A stretch of DNA of 21,937 nucleotides from Candidatus Kuenenia stuttgartensis (GTDB taxonomy: Bacteria; Bacteroidota; Bacteroidia; Flavobacteriales_D; Crocinitomicaceae). This document shows, one piece after another, positions 1-7,088 of this stretch. Made by a program: the position numbers and the translations under genes. The notes under the pieces were generated by a model. That model worked only from the letters and a program-made list of their open reading frames with translations, searched no databases and was not told the DNA's origin. Numbering within the stretch: position 1 is the first letter of the stretch; every line of letters starts with the position of its first letter. Location: NCBI GenBank assembly GCA_943326025.2, contig CALPRR020000014.1, positions 1 to 21,937 of the forward strand, written 5' to 3'.

Positions 1-1008
1 GGAAATCATCATTTAACTAAAACAGGAACGCAAATTGGAACTGTTTACTACATGTCACCTGAACAAGTCCGCGGGCAAGTTCTTGACTTTAGGAGCGATA
101 TTTATTCTTTAGGAGTTACATTTTATGAATTGTTAACGGGTGTTTGTCCGTATAAATCATTTGTCACGGAATACGAAATTTATGACCATATTGTTAAAGA
201 ACCTTTATTAGATTTAACTCAAACGATGGGTGTTGCTTATCAAAACATGTGGAGAATAATTTCAAAAGCAACAGAAAAAGAAGTTAGTAATCGTTACCAA
301 TCAACTATAGATTTTGTTAATGATTTGAAGAGTGCAGACAAACAAAATTCAGTAGTAGATACATCTAAACAAAACATAAAAAATGTTCAAGAAAAATCTG
401 TAAATGATACTTTTAAAAGTAAAACATGGATTTTTTTGGTAATAGCAATCGTTTTGTTAGTTAGTGGATATTTTATTTTCCAACAAAATTTCAGAAATAA
501 AACTCCAATTAGTAGTGAATTACCTCACCTCAAAAATAACAATACTGAAGAGGAAAAAGTTACTGTAAATAATAAAGTGGAGGAACCGAAGAAAGTTTCT
601 GAAGAAGAATCTCAGACACCTTATTTTCCTCTTAATCACGTAAAAAATAAAATTGAAAAATATTATTTATCAGTAAGTTCTTCCGAATATGATGCCTGGG
701 ATTTTTGGGCTTCAAATGTACTTCAGTTTATTAATTTGAAAAACACTAATCCTGACAAATTGAACGAAAACCATCAAAACAACACTGATTTTGTTGCTTC
801 AGAGGTAAATATTATGAATGATGATGTTCAATTTGATCACAAAGAAGGCTCTATTGATTATTGGGTTTTTTGGGTTGACTTTTCATGTTATCGTACTTCA
901 AAAGAGAAATATCAATTTTGTAATATAAAAGTCAAACTTGGAACGGATCAAAATTTAGATTTTGTTTATTATGAAGAATTAGAAGTAACGAATCTTCGTT
1001 TTGAATAA
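1..1008 (+). CDS. Membrane serine/threonine protein kinase, C-terminal part (5'-truncated by window edge)
   Basis: The reading frame is open from base 1, so the gene begins outside the window. The visible 335 residues start in the activation segment (GTVYYMSPEQ, kinase subdomain VIII) and continue through DFRSDIYSLGVTFYELLTG (subdomain IX) and the rest of the C-lobe to about fragment residue 110. This is the Hanks-type (PknB-like) fold, which transfers phosphate from ATP to Ser/Thr. A single hydrophobic segment follows at about fragment residues 142-160, then a polar, Glu/Lys-rich linker and a roughly 140-residue domain that should lie outside the inner membrane. I do not recognise that domain; it shows no PASTA repeats. 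The catalytic loop and ATP-binding residues are outside the window. The ATG at 52 lies inside the kinase domain and is not the start. The methyltransferase begins 25 bp downstream and may be cotranscribed. Confidence 0.9.
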   Translation, partial: GNHHLTKTGTQIGTVYYMSPEQVRGQVLDFRSDIYSLGVTFYELLTGVCPYKSFVTEYEIYDHIVKEPLLDLTQTMGVAYQNMWRIISKATEKEVSNRYQSTIDFVNDLKSADKQNSVVDTSKQNIKNVQEKSVNDTFKSKTWIFLVIAIVLLVSGYFIFQQNFRNKTPISSELPHLKNNNTEEEKVTVNNKVEEPKKVSEEESQTPYFPLNHVKNKIEKYYLSVSSSEYDAWDFWASNVLQFINLKNTNPDKLNENHQNNTDFVASEVNIMNDDVQFDHKEGSIDYWVFWVDFSCYRTSKEKYQFCNIKVKLGTDQNLDFVYYEELEVTNLRFE

Positions 1009-1033
1009 ATGAAATTTAGATTTCCAAACAGAA

Positions 1034-1696
1034 ATGCAAACGAATAAAAAATCCAAAACACCTTGGCCAACTAAAGCCGCCATGGAACAGATTTACGAAA
1101 AACATCTTTGGGGTGGAAGTGAATCTAAATTTTATTCAGGTGAAGGGTCACATCTAGATCAATTAGTTCAACCGTATATAAAAGTTGTTAAAGAATTTCT
1201 TACATCATTTGAGCAACCAATTACAGTTTGTGATTTAGGTTGTGGCGATTTTAATGTCGGAAAAAAATTAGTGAAATATACCAAAAACTATATTGGTGTT
1301 GATATTGTTGAACGTTTAATTGAATACAATAAAGAAAAATATAAAGCTGAAAATTTAGAATTTCAGTGTTTAGATATAGCAGCAGATGATTTGCCCGTTG
1401 CAGATTGTGTTATAATTAGACAAGTCTTACAACATTTATCCAATCAAGAAGTTCAAAATATCTTACAAAAACTATCTGCTTATCAATATGTAATTGTTAC
1501 TGAACACATTCCTGAAGGAGAATTCGTACCGAATATCGATATTATTTCAGGTCAAGGAATTCGATTGAAAAAACGAAGTGGTATTAATCTTTTGAAATCT
1601 CCATTTAATCTAAATATCAAAGAAGAAAAAAAGTTAATCTGCATTTCATTAAACAATGGGAAAGAAATACTCCAAACTGTTATATATAAGTTATAA
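1034..1696 (+). CDS. Class I SAM-dependent methyltransferase
   Basis: A 220-residue protein with the Rossmann methyltransferase signature. Motif I is VCDLGCGDFN at residues 65-74, which binds the SAM glycine-rich loop. The acidic end of strand beta-2 is D90 in YIGVDIVE, and ADCVIIRQVLQHL at 123-135 is the region that follows the second acidic motif (LDIAADDLP). An N-terminal segment containing HLWGGSESKFYSGEGSH resembles the entry region of several small-molecule methyltransferases. The substrate cannot be told from the sequence. The ATG at 1034 leaves 25 bp after the kinase stop, so the two may share a transcript. There is no signal peptide or membrane segment, so it should act in the cytoplasm. 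The family call is secure; the function is unknown. Confidence 0.88.
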   Translation: MQTNKKSKTPWPTKAAMEQIYEKHLWGGSESKFYSGEGSHLDQLVQPYIKVVKEFLTSFEQPITVCDLGCGDFNVGKKLVKYTKNYIGVDIVERLIEYNKEKYKAENLEFQCLDIAADDLPVADCVIIRQVLQHLSNQEVQNILQKLSAYQYVIVTEHIPEGEFVPNIDIISGQGIRLKKRSGINLLKSPFNLNIKEEKKLICISLNNGKEILQTVIYKL

Positions 1697-1775
1697 ATAG
1701 ATTTTAACTTCAACATGAAACAAATCAATTAAAGATAAATCTATTATTATAATTCATTTCTACCTACCTTACGCA

Positions 1776-1794
1776 ACTTGATAATCTGTCAAGT
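1776..1794. repeat. Short inverted repeat upstream of the 2OG oxygenase
   Basis: ACTTGA at 1776-1781 and TCAAGT at 1789-1794 form a perfect 6-bp inverted repeat around a 7-nt centre, 14 bp before the oxygenase start. It could be an operator, or a weak hairpin ending the methyltransferase transcript; there is no following T-run long enough to call a terminator. Six bases can arise by chance in AT-rich DNA. Confidence 0.3.
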
Positions 1795-1808
1795 GTAACA
1801 TTCTTATT

Positions 1809-2402
1809 TTGGAATCGACCTTTGATGTATTGATAGATAGTTTTATTGCTAATCAAATTGGAATTGTAGATCATTTTTTGACAATTGAATTAGCCAATCA
1901 TTTAAAAGATAATTTACTTCTTCTAAAATCTAATCAGCAATTATTTAATGCTGGAATTGGAACAAAAGCAATTGTCGATTCAACAAAGATTGTTAGGGGC
2001 GATAAAATATTTTGGCTTGATCGATTGCACAATGATCCTTACGAAAATGCTTTTTTTGACTTAATGGATGCCTTTATAATTTATTTAAATGCAACTTGTT
2101 ATACAGGAATTAAAAGCTATGAATTTCACTATACGTTATACGAAAAAGGCACGTTTTACAAACAACACATCGATCAATTTCAGAACAATGATGATCGAAA
2201 ATATTCTATGATTTTTTACCTAAATGAAAATTGGATCAAAGCAGATGGAGGAGAATTGTGTATTCATCAATTAAATAATATAAAGTCAATTTCTCCAAAT
2301 AATGGGAAAAGCGTTTTTTTCAAAAGCAATGAATTGTTGCACGAAGTATTAAAAACCAATAAACAACGATTGAGTATTACTGGTTGGTTAAAAACGAATT
2401 AA
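1809..2402 (+). CDS. 2-oxoglutarate/Fe(II)-dependent oxygenase (prolyl-4-hydroxylase-like)
   Basis: A 197-residue protein with the double-stranded beta-helix iron site of the 2OG oxygenases: H120 and D122 in KQHID, H178 in ELLHEV, and R187 in QRLSITGW, which would bind the 2-oxoglutarate carboxylate. ADGGEL at 145-150 is the usual turn before the distal strands. These enzymes couple decarboxylation of 2-oxoglutarate to hydroxylation of a protein or small molecule; the substrate here is unknown. The start is a TTG at 1809. No ATG or GTG exists between the upstream in-frame stop at 1782-1784 and M86, which would be too late because residues 5-85 look like part of the fold. The next gene, an outer-membrane protein, starts 101 bp downstream with its own possible promoter. 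Confidence 0.85.
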   Translation: MESTFDVLIDSFIANQIGIVDHFLTIELANHLKDNLLLLKSNQQLFNAGIGTKAIVDSTKIVRGDKIFWLDRLHNDPYENAFFDLMDAFIIYLNATCYTGIKSYEFHYTLYEKGTFYKQHIDQFQNNDDRKYSMIFYLNENWIKADGGELCIHQLNNIKSISPNNGKSVFFKSNELLHEVLKTNKQRLSITGWLKTN

Positions 2403-2491
2403 TTTATAGTAATCACACTTAACTAACTATATAATTTAATTTTTACGGTTATTTCTTTTAGTTAATAAATGTTCAGAATAAAGATTTTATA

Positions 2492-2499
2492 TAACTTTA
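2492..2499 (+). promoter_or_regulatory. Possible -7 promoter box before the outer-membrane protein gene
   Basis: TAACTTTA matches 7 of 8 positions of the Bacteroidota -7 consensus TAnnTTTG and ends 4 bp before the ATG at 2504, which would give a leaderless or nearly leaderless mRNA. No TTG at the usual upstream distance was found. A 7-of-8 match is common in DNA this AT-rich, so it is only a candidate. Confidence 0.3.
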
Positions 2500-2503
2500 T
2501 ACT

Positions 2504-3613
2504 ATGAAATTTATTATTTTTTTATTGAATACATTATTTTTTGTAAGTCTGAGCTTTGCAGGAAGTACAGATTCAATTCAAAAAACAGATTCAATCAGAA
2601 TTCAAAAATTCAAAATAGGCGCTTATATAGATTCATATGTTTCTTATGATTTTAATCAACCTAAAAACAATATGATTCCATATTTAGTTTCGTCTAATCA
2701 TCATAATGAATTATCTATAAATCTTGCTTTAATAGATATAAGATATGATTCCGAAAGATTTCACATGCGTTTGGCTCCCGGATTTGGAAGCTACATGCAA
2801 AATAATTATGCAGCAGAACCCAAGGGATTAAATGCTTTATTTGAAACTTCTTTGGGATTGAAACTTTTTAAAAATAAAGGTCACTGGTTAGATTTTGGGG
2901 TTTTTAATTCTCCAATCTCAAATGAAAGTCCAGTTTCTAAAGATCATTTTTTGTATACAAGAAGTCTTTCTTCTGAATATGTTCCATATTATTTAGCTGG
3001 TATAAAATCAACATGGAAACTATCTGAAAAACTTAATTTTTATGCTTATTTAGTCAATGGTTGGCAACAAATTAAGGATCAGAATAAATCAAAATCAGTT
3101 ATTACACAGTTCGAATATAAACCAAAAGAAGAACATCTTATTAATTGGAATGTTTATTTAGGTAACGAGAGAAGCGAATTAACACCGTCATTTAGAAACC
3201 GATATTTCACAGATGTTTATTGGGTATTTAAACCTTCAAAAAAGTTTAATTTAATTAGTACTTTTTATGTTGGATTTCAAGAGAAGATAGATTCATTCAA
3301 TCATAAAAATGTGGCTAATTGGTGGCAGTTTAATACAGCTGTAAAATACAGTTTTAATCCTAAACATTCGATTGCAGCCAGAATAGAATATTTTAATGAT
3401 TCTCAAAATATTGTTGTTTCAAATTTGAATCAAAACAAACCTTTTTCAGTCGTAAGTTCAGGTTTATGCTATAATTTTCAACCCAATGAGCATTCCATGT
3501 TTAGACTGGATGCACGCTATTTTGAATCAAAAGATATACTTTTTACCAATCAGAAAATAACTGATTCAAAAACGAATTTTATGCTTACAGCAAATATTAC
3601 TGTTTGGTTTTAA
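2504..3613 (+). CDS. Outer-membrane beta-barrel protein (OmpL-like putative porin, BBP2 type)
   Basis: A 369-residue exported protein. Residues 1-19 form a signal peptide (MKFIIFLL, hydrophobic core, SFAG cleavage region). The mature chain is a run of alternating amphipathic strands rich in aromatic residues (GAYIDSYVSYDF, RYDSERFHMRLAPGFGSYMQ, YLAGIKSTWKLS, FYAYLVNGWQQI) and ends in aromatic ITVWF, the usual C-terminal strand of an outer-membrane barrel. The order of motifs resembles the Bacteroidota 'beta-barrel porin-2' family (PF07642), recognised from memory. A passive pore or solute channel is likely; the cargo is unknown. Its stop codon overlaps the convergent bioA stop by 4 bp, with no terminator visible between them. 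Confidence 0.82.
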   Translation: MKFIIFLLNTLFFVSLSFAGSTDSIQKTDSIRIQKFKIGAYIDSYVSYDFNQPKNNMIPYLVSSNHHNELSINLALIDIRYDSERFHMRLAPGFGSYMQNNYAAEPKGLNALFETSLGLKLFKNKGHWLDFGVFNSPISNESPVSKDHFLYTRSLSSEYVPYYLAGIKSTWKLSEKLNFYAYLVNGWQQIKDQNKSKSVITQFEYKPKEEHLINWNVYLGNERSELTPSFRNRYFTDVYWVFKPSKKFNLISTFYVGFQEKIDSFNHKNVANWWQFNTAVKYSFNPKHSIAARIEYFNDSQNIVVSNLNQNKPFSVVSSGLCYNFQPNEHSMFRLDARYFESKDILFTNQKITDSKTNFMLTANITVWF

Positions 3614-4890
3614 GCTTTAAGTGATTCAATAAATTCTAATATTGTTCCGTAAACAACATCCAATTCCTCATCCTTAAAACTATAAGGAGGATTTAAGAAA
3701 ATAATATTCCCTAAAGGTCGAATCAATAATCCTTTTTCTAAAAAGAAATTATACGCTTTATCTCGAATCGAAGCAAAATATGATGAACCTTCTTCTGTAT
3801 ATAGTTCGATGGCGATGATTGTTCCTAAAACACGAACATCTTTAATTGCTTTATGATTTGCAATCTCTTTTTGAAATGTTAAATGTTTTTTACCAATTCT
3901 TGCTACTCTTTTCCAAGTATATCCGATTTCAAATAAATCTAAACTAGCATTCGCAGCAGCACAAGCTATCGCATTTCCTGTGAATGAATGTCCATGTAAC
4001 AAGGCTTTCGCTTTTTCATCGGATAAAAAGGCATTGTAAATTTCATCTGTTGCAACAGTTAATCCTAATGGAATTACTCCTCCAGTTAACCCTTTTGAAA
4101 GACAAACAATATCCGGTTTTTCATCACAGTGATCCATTGCAAAATAAGTTCCCGTTCGTCCCCAAGCAGTCATCACTTCATCAAAAATGACTTTAACATT
4201 GTATTTTCGAGCAATTTTCACTAACTCGTTTAACCAACTTGCAGAATACATATACATTCCAGCTGAACCTTGAACCAAAGGCTCTACAATGACTGCAGCA
4301 AATTCATTTGTTTTGAATAATTCTTCAGCTCTCAATAAAGTAGATTCTTCTTTTTCTTTAGAAGGGAAATCTAAATAATCCACATCAAAGAAGAATGGTT
4401 CGAATGGTTTGTTGAAGTAATCTCTTTGTCCAACCGACATTGCTCCAAACGTATCACCATGATAAGCACCTTCTAACGCTAAAATTCTTTTTTTCGGTTG
4501 ATTGAGATTGTACCAATATTGAAAAACCATTTTGATAGCAACTTCAACAGCAGTTGAACCATTATCTGAAAAAAATACTTTTTGAAAATGATCAGGTAAT
4601 AATTTCACTACTCGATCGGCTAATTTTACAGCTTGTTCATGTGTTGCACCAGCAAAAATAATGTGATCAATTTGTTTTATTTGCTCTGTTATTTTTTTTG
4701 TCATGTGTGCATGACAATGACCATGAACATTAACCCACCAAGATGAATTACAGTCTAAATAAGATTTTCCTTCACGATCATAAAGATACGAGCCTTTTGC
4801 TTTAACAATATCTAAAGGTTCGCCAGCAGTTTTCATTTGCGTGAATGGATGCCAAACGTGTTGTTTATCTTTTTCTAAAACTGAACTCAT
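3610..4890 (-). CDS. bioA: Adenosylmethionine-8-amino-7-oxononanoate aminotransferase
   Basis: A 426-residue class III PLP aminotransferase that converts KAPA to DAPA, with SAM as amino donor, in biotin synthesis. Visible marks are HVWHPFTQM at 11-19, the BioA N-terminal signature; SSWWVNVHGH at 49-58; FFSDNGSTAVEVA at 107-118, the PLP phosphate site; GAYHGDT at 141-147; the PLP-binding Asp in IFDEVM (D237); and the Schiff-base lysine K266 in LSKGLTGG. Length and motif order are normal. The ATG at 4890 is followed directly by the conserved start of the protein. It is the last gene of the minus-strand run thyA, folA, bioD, bioA, 74 bp after bioD; that gap holds repeat-like sequence. Confidence 0.96.
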   Translation of the reverse strand: MSSVLEKDKQHVWHPFTQMKTAGEPLDIVKAKGSYLYDREGKSYLDCNSSWWVNVHGHCHAHMTKKITEQIKQIDHIIFAGATHEQAVKLADRVVKLLPDHFQKVFFSDNGSTAVEVAIKMVFQYWYNLNQPKKRILALEGAYHGDTFGAMSVGQRDYFNKPFEPFFFDVDYLDFPSKEKEESTLLRAEELFKTNEFAAVIVEPLVQGSAGMYMYSASWLNELVKIARKYNVKVIFDEVMTAWGRTGTYFAMDHCDEKPDIVCLSKGLTGGVIPLGLTVATDEIYNAFLSDEKAKALLHGHSFTGNAIACAAANASLDLFEIGYTWKRVARIGKKHLTFQKEIANHKAIKDVRVLGTIIAIELYTEEGSSYFASIRDKAYNFFLEKGLLIRPLGNIIFLNPPYSFKDEELDVVYGTILEFIESLKA

Positions 4891-4964
4891 TTTAAGAATT
4901 TTGAATGATGGATTTTAAATTTTGGATTATGGACTTCGACTATGCTCAGTCTGAATATTTTAAA
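4891..4964. repeat. bioD-bioA spacer with degenerate repeats and a REP-like hairpin
   Basis: The spacer holds a GC-richer island at 4935-4955: TTC and GACT (4935-4941), loop ATGCTC (4942-4947), then AGTC (4948-4951), one extra T, and GAA (4953-4955). This forms a 4-bp plus 3-bp stem with a one-base bulge. The flanks (about 4891-4930) are degenerate copies of a short AAAATCCA-like word when read on the minus strand. From memory, GACT-n-CGCTCAG-type hairpins recur between genes in flavobacterial genomes; this was not checked. It would lie in the bioD-bioA mRNA, where it could act as a processing or stability element. Confidence 0.45.
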
Positions 4965-5576
4965 TTAAAAATTGATTTTTGAGGCTTGATCTTTTATGAA
5001 ATCAGAAGATATAGTTTCAGTTAATGGAATTCTTGCTATCATTCTAACGTTCGTTTTCTGTAAAATGATTTTTTCTGTAGCTTGATTTTCATCACCAACG
5101 AAAACAATTCCTTCAATTTGAATATTTCTAGATTTTAATGCTTCAATAGATAATAATGTATGATTGATACTTCCTAAATAATGCATTGAAACTAGAATTA
5201 CAGGAAGATTAAATTTTTGAATCAAATCGATGTACAAGTCGCCTTGACTGTTCATTGGAACCATTAATCCTCCAGCACCTTCAACAATTAAATTTCCATC
5301 AACCGTTGGTAAACTAAAATCTGATAATTGAATAGTTATTCCATCAATTTCTGCCGCAAGATGAGGTGAAGCAGGAGTATTCAATCTATATTTTTCATCT
5401 AAAACGATAACGTCTTTTGATGTTAAACGATTGACTTTTATTGAATCAGAATTATCTATATCTCCAGCTTGAAGAGGTTTCCAATAAGTCGCTTTTAAAG
5501 ATTCTGAAAGAATGGCACTGACAATTGTTTTGCCAACATTAGTTCCAATCCCCGTTACAAAAAAATGTTTTTTCAC
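4965..5576 (-). CDS. bioD: Dethiobiotin synthetase
   Basis: A 203-residue P-loop enzyme that closes the ureido ring of dethiobiotin from DAPA, CO2 and ATP. The N-terminus MKKHFFVTGIGTNVGKT carries the BioD variant of the Walker A loop at 9-17, with K16. YWKPLQAG at 31-38 is the conserved substrate/ATP motif, LNTPASPHLAAE near 66-77 is characteristic, and VEGAGGLMVP near 98-107 is the BioD signature. The length is slightly short but complete. It lies 9 bp downstream of folA on the same strand, so the two are almost certainly cotranscribed. BioA follows. BioB and BioF are not in the window. Confidence 0.96.
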   Translation of the reverse strand: MKKHFFVTGIGTNVGKTIVSAILSESLKATYWKPLQAGDIDNSDSIKVNRLTSKDVIVLDEKYRLNTPASPHLAAEIDGITIQLSDFSLPTVDGNLIVEGAGGLMVPMNSQGDLYIDLIQKFNLPVILVSMHYLGSINHTLLSIEALKSRNIQIEGIVFVGDENQATEKIILQKTNVRMIARIPLTETISSDFIKDQASKINF

Positions 5577-5585
5577 AGTTTGTTA

Positions 5586-6095
5586 TTAGAATTTGGTATA
5601 CTTTTTAATCTCAAAACTAGCTCCGTTTTTCTCGTCTTTTTCAAAAGTTAAAAGCGATTCTGATTTCCATATTGTAGAATTGATTGCTGGGAAAAATGTA
5701 TCCGCATCGTATTTTTTGTCGACATGTGTAATGTACATTTCATCAATGATAGATGCTTCTAAAGCCATTTTATAAATTTCGCCTCCACCGATGATAAATA
5801 CAGTTTTCTCTTCGTTTTTAGTTGAATAATACGAAATACAATCTTCAAGTGAATTAAAAACGAGACAATTTGGAGCGACATAAGCTTCGTTTCTTGTCAA
5901 AACAACATTCTCACGATTTGGAAGAGGACGGTATTTTTCAGGAATTGATTCATAATTTTTTCGCCCCATTACCACCACATGATTGGTGGTTGTTTCCTTG
6001 AAAAATTTCATATCCGCAGGCAAATGCCACATCAAGTCATTGTTTTTACCAATCCCTCTTTCAAGGTCCATCGCCACAATCAAAGCTACCTTCAT
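5586..6095 (-). CDS. folA: Dihydrofolate reductase
   Basis: A 169-residue NADPH-dependent enzyme that reduces dihydrofolate to tetrahydrofolate. Visible features are IVAMDLERGIGKNNDLMWHLPADM (residues 6-29, the Met20-type loop and substrate pocket), VVMGRKNYESIP at 41-52 (the NADPH pyrophosphate site), VVLTRN at 64-69, and VFIIGGGEIYKMAL near 99-112. It follows thyA by 43 bp on the same strand. The pairing makes metabolic sense because thymidylate synthase is the reaction that oxidises the folate cofactor to dihydrofolate. Size and motifs are normal for bacterial DHFR. Confidence 0.97.
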   Translation of the reverse strand: MKVALIVAMDLERGIGKNNDLMWHLPADMKFFKETTTNHVVVMGRKNYESIPEKYRPLPNRENVVLTRNEAYVAPNCLVFNSLEDCISYYSTKNEEKTVFIIGGGEIYKMALEASIIDEMYITHVDKKYDADTFFPAINSTIWKSESLLTFEKDEKNGASFEIKKYTKF

Positions 6096-6138
6096 AATAA
6101 ATCTATAATCTGTAATTTGTAATCTGCCAATCTATAAT
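6096..6138. repeat. Degenerate ~14-nt tandem repeat in the thyA-folA spacer
   Basis: The 43-bp spacer consists of about three imperfect units on the + strand: AATCTATAATCTG (6100-6112), TAATTTGTAATCTG (6113-6126) and CCAATCTATAATCTA (6127-6141, running into the thyA stop codon). The units share a TAATCT core. Such low-complexity fillers are familiar from flavobacterial intergenic DNA. No hairpin or promoter match is evident. Confidence 0.5.
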
Positions 6139-6933
6139 CTAAACAGCTACCGCCGCTTTAATGTGTGGATGAGGATCATAACCAACCAATTCAAAATCCT
6201 CTAATTTGAAAGAAAATATATCTTTTACATCCGGATTAATTTTCATTGTTGGTAATTCTCTAAATTCTCTTGATAACTGAAGATTTGCTTGTTCGATGTG
6301 ATTGCTATATAAGTGAGCGTCTCCCAATGTATGAACAAATTCTCCTGGTTCTAAACCGACAACTTGTGCCAACATCATTGTCAATAGGGCATAAGAAGCA
6401 ATGTTAAATGGAACACCTAAAAATACATCAGCACTTCGTTGATACAATTGGCAGCTTAATTTACCATTTGCAACATAAAATTGAAACATCGTATGACAAG
6501 GAGGCAATGCCATATTGTCTACATCTGCAACGTTCCAAGCAGAAACAATCAATCTTCTAGAATCAGGATTCTTTTTTAATTGATCCACTAATTTCGTGAT
6601 TTGATCAATTGTACCACCATCTTTCGCTGGCCAACTTCTCCATTGATGACCATAGACAGGACCAAGATTTCCATTTTCATCGGCCCATTCATCCCAAATA
6701 GAAACGTTGTTATCTTTCAGATATTTGATGTTTGTATCACCTTGTAAAAACCATAACAACTCAACAATAATCGAACGTAAATGCAATTTCTTAGTTGTTA
6801 AACACGGAAATCCTTTTGATAAATCATAGCGACTTTGGTAACCAAAAACAGAAATGGTTCCTGTTCCAGTACGATCTTCTTTTTTCGTACCGTTATCCAA
6901 AATATGCTGCATTAAATCGTGATATTGTTTCAT
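6139..6933 (-). CDS. thyA: Thymidylate synthase
   Basis: A 264-residue enzyme that methylates dUMP to dTMP with 5,10-methylene-tetrahydrofolate, yielding dihydrofolate for FolA. The nucleophile is C146 in LPPCHTMFQFYV; this number and the total length match the E. coli enzyme as I recall it. Other family marks are RTGTGT at 21-26, VELLWFLQGDTN at 57-68, the dUMP phosphate-binding RR at 126-127 in DSRRLIVSAWN, and the C-terminal YDPHPHIKAAVAV. It is the first gene of the thyA-folA-bioD-bioA run, preceded by a good promoter match at 6959-6966 and, further upstream, by the RAYT and its palindrome. Confidence 0.98.
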   Translation of the reverse strand: MKQYHDLMQHILDNGTKKEDRTGTGTISVFGYQSRYDLSKGFPCLTTKKLHLRSIIVELLWFLQGDTNIKYLKDNNVSIWDEWADENGNLGPVYGHQWRSWPAKDGGTIDQITKLVDQLKKNPDSRRLIVSAWNVADVDNMALPPCHTMFQFYVANGKLSCQLYQRSADVFLGVPFNIASYALLTMMLAQVVGLEPGEFVHTLGDAHLYSNHIEQANLQLSREFRELPTMKINPDVKDIFSFKLEDFELVGYDPHPHIKAAVAV

Positions 6934-6958
6934 TGTATTTTTTCTTTTTTTGCGTTTC

Positions 6959-6985
6959 CAAAAATACGGAATATCATTGTTTCAA
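6959..6985 (-). promoter_or_regulatory. Promoter for the thyA-folA-bioD-bioA run
   Basis: Read on the minus strand, TATTTTTG (complement of 6959-6966) matches the Bacteroidota -7 element TAnnTTTG exactly. A TTG (complement of 6983-6985) lies 16 bp upstream of it, close to the usual -33 spacing. Transcription would begin near 6952, about 20 nt before the thyA ATG. This is the best two-part promoter match in the window. Confidence 0.55.
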
Positions 6986-7042
6986 TGAAATCGAAATGGG
7001 ATTAAATTAAAAAAATTATAAAACGAATGGATTATGTGTTTC

Positions 7043-7088
7043 AATACCGTTGTAGGGACGCAATGCATTGCGTCCCTACAACGGTATT
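7043..7088. repeat. Perfect 46-bp palindrome at the RAYT 3' end (REP-like)
   Basis: The two 23-bp arms are exactly complementary about the centre between 7065 and 7066 (central word CAATGCATTG, then GGGACG/CGTCCC, GTTGTA/TACAAC and ACC/GGT outward). The arms are much GC-richer than the surroundings. The RAYT stop TAG (complement of 7076-7078) and its last four codons (K-I-P-L) lie within the right arm. RAYT proteins act on REP hairpins near their own genes, so this is probably the cognate element. It has no T-run in the RAYT direction, but it would fold very stably in RNA and could shield or end that transcript. Confidence 0.85.

Noticed and set aside
3984..4190. 68-codon + strand frame inside bioA
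   Set aside because: It is fully covered by a well-supported gene on the other strand and has no recognisable features.
6795..7010. 71-codon + strand frame over the thyA 5' end and promoter
   Set aside because: Antisense to conserved thyA sequence, with no family resemblance and composition typical of a shadow frame.
7043..7088. The 46-bp palindrome as a classical terminator
   Set aside because: No T-run follows it in the RAYT direction; the short TTTT on the + strand side has no + gene to serve. Repeat-element identity is preferred.
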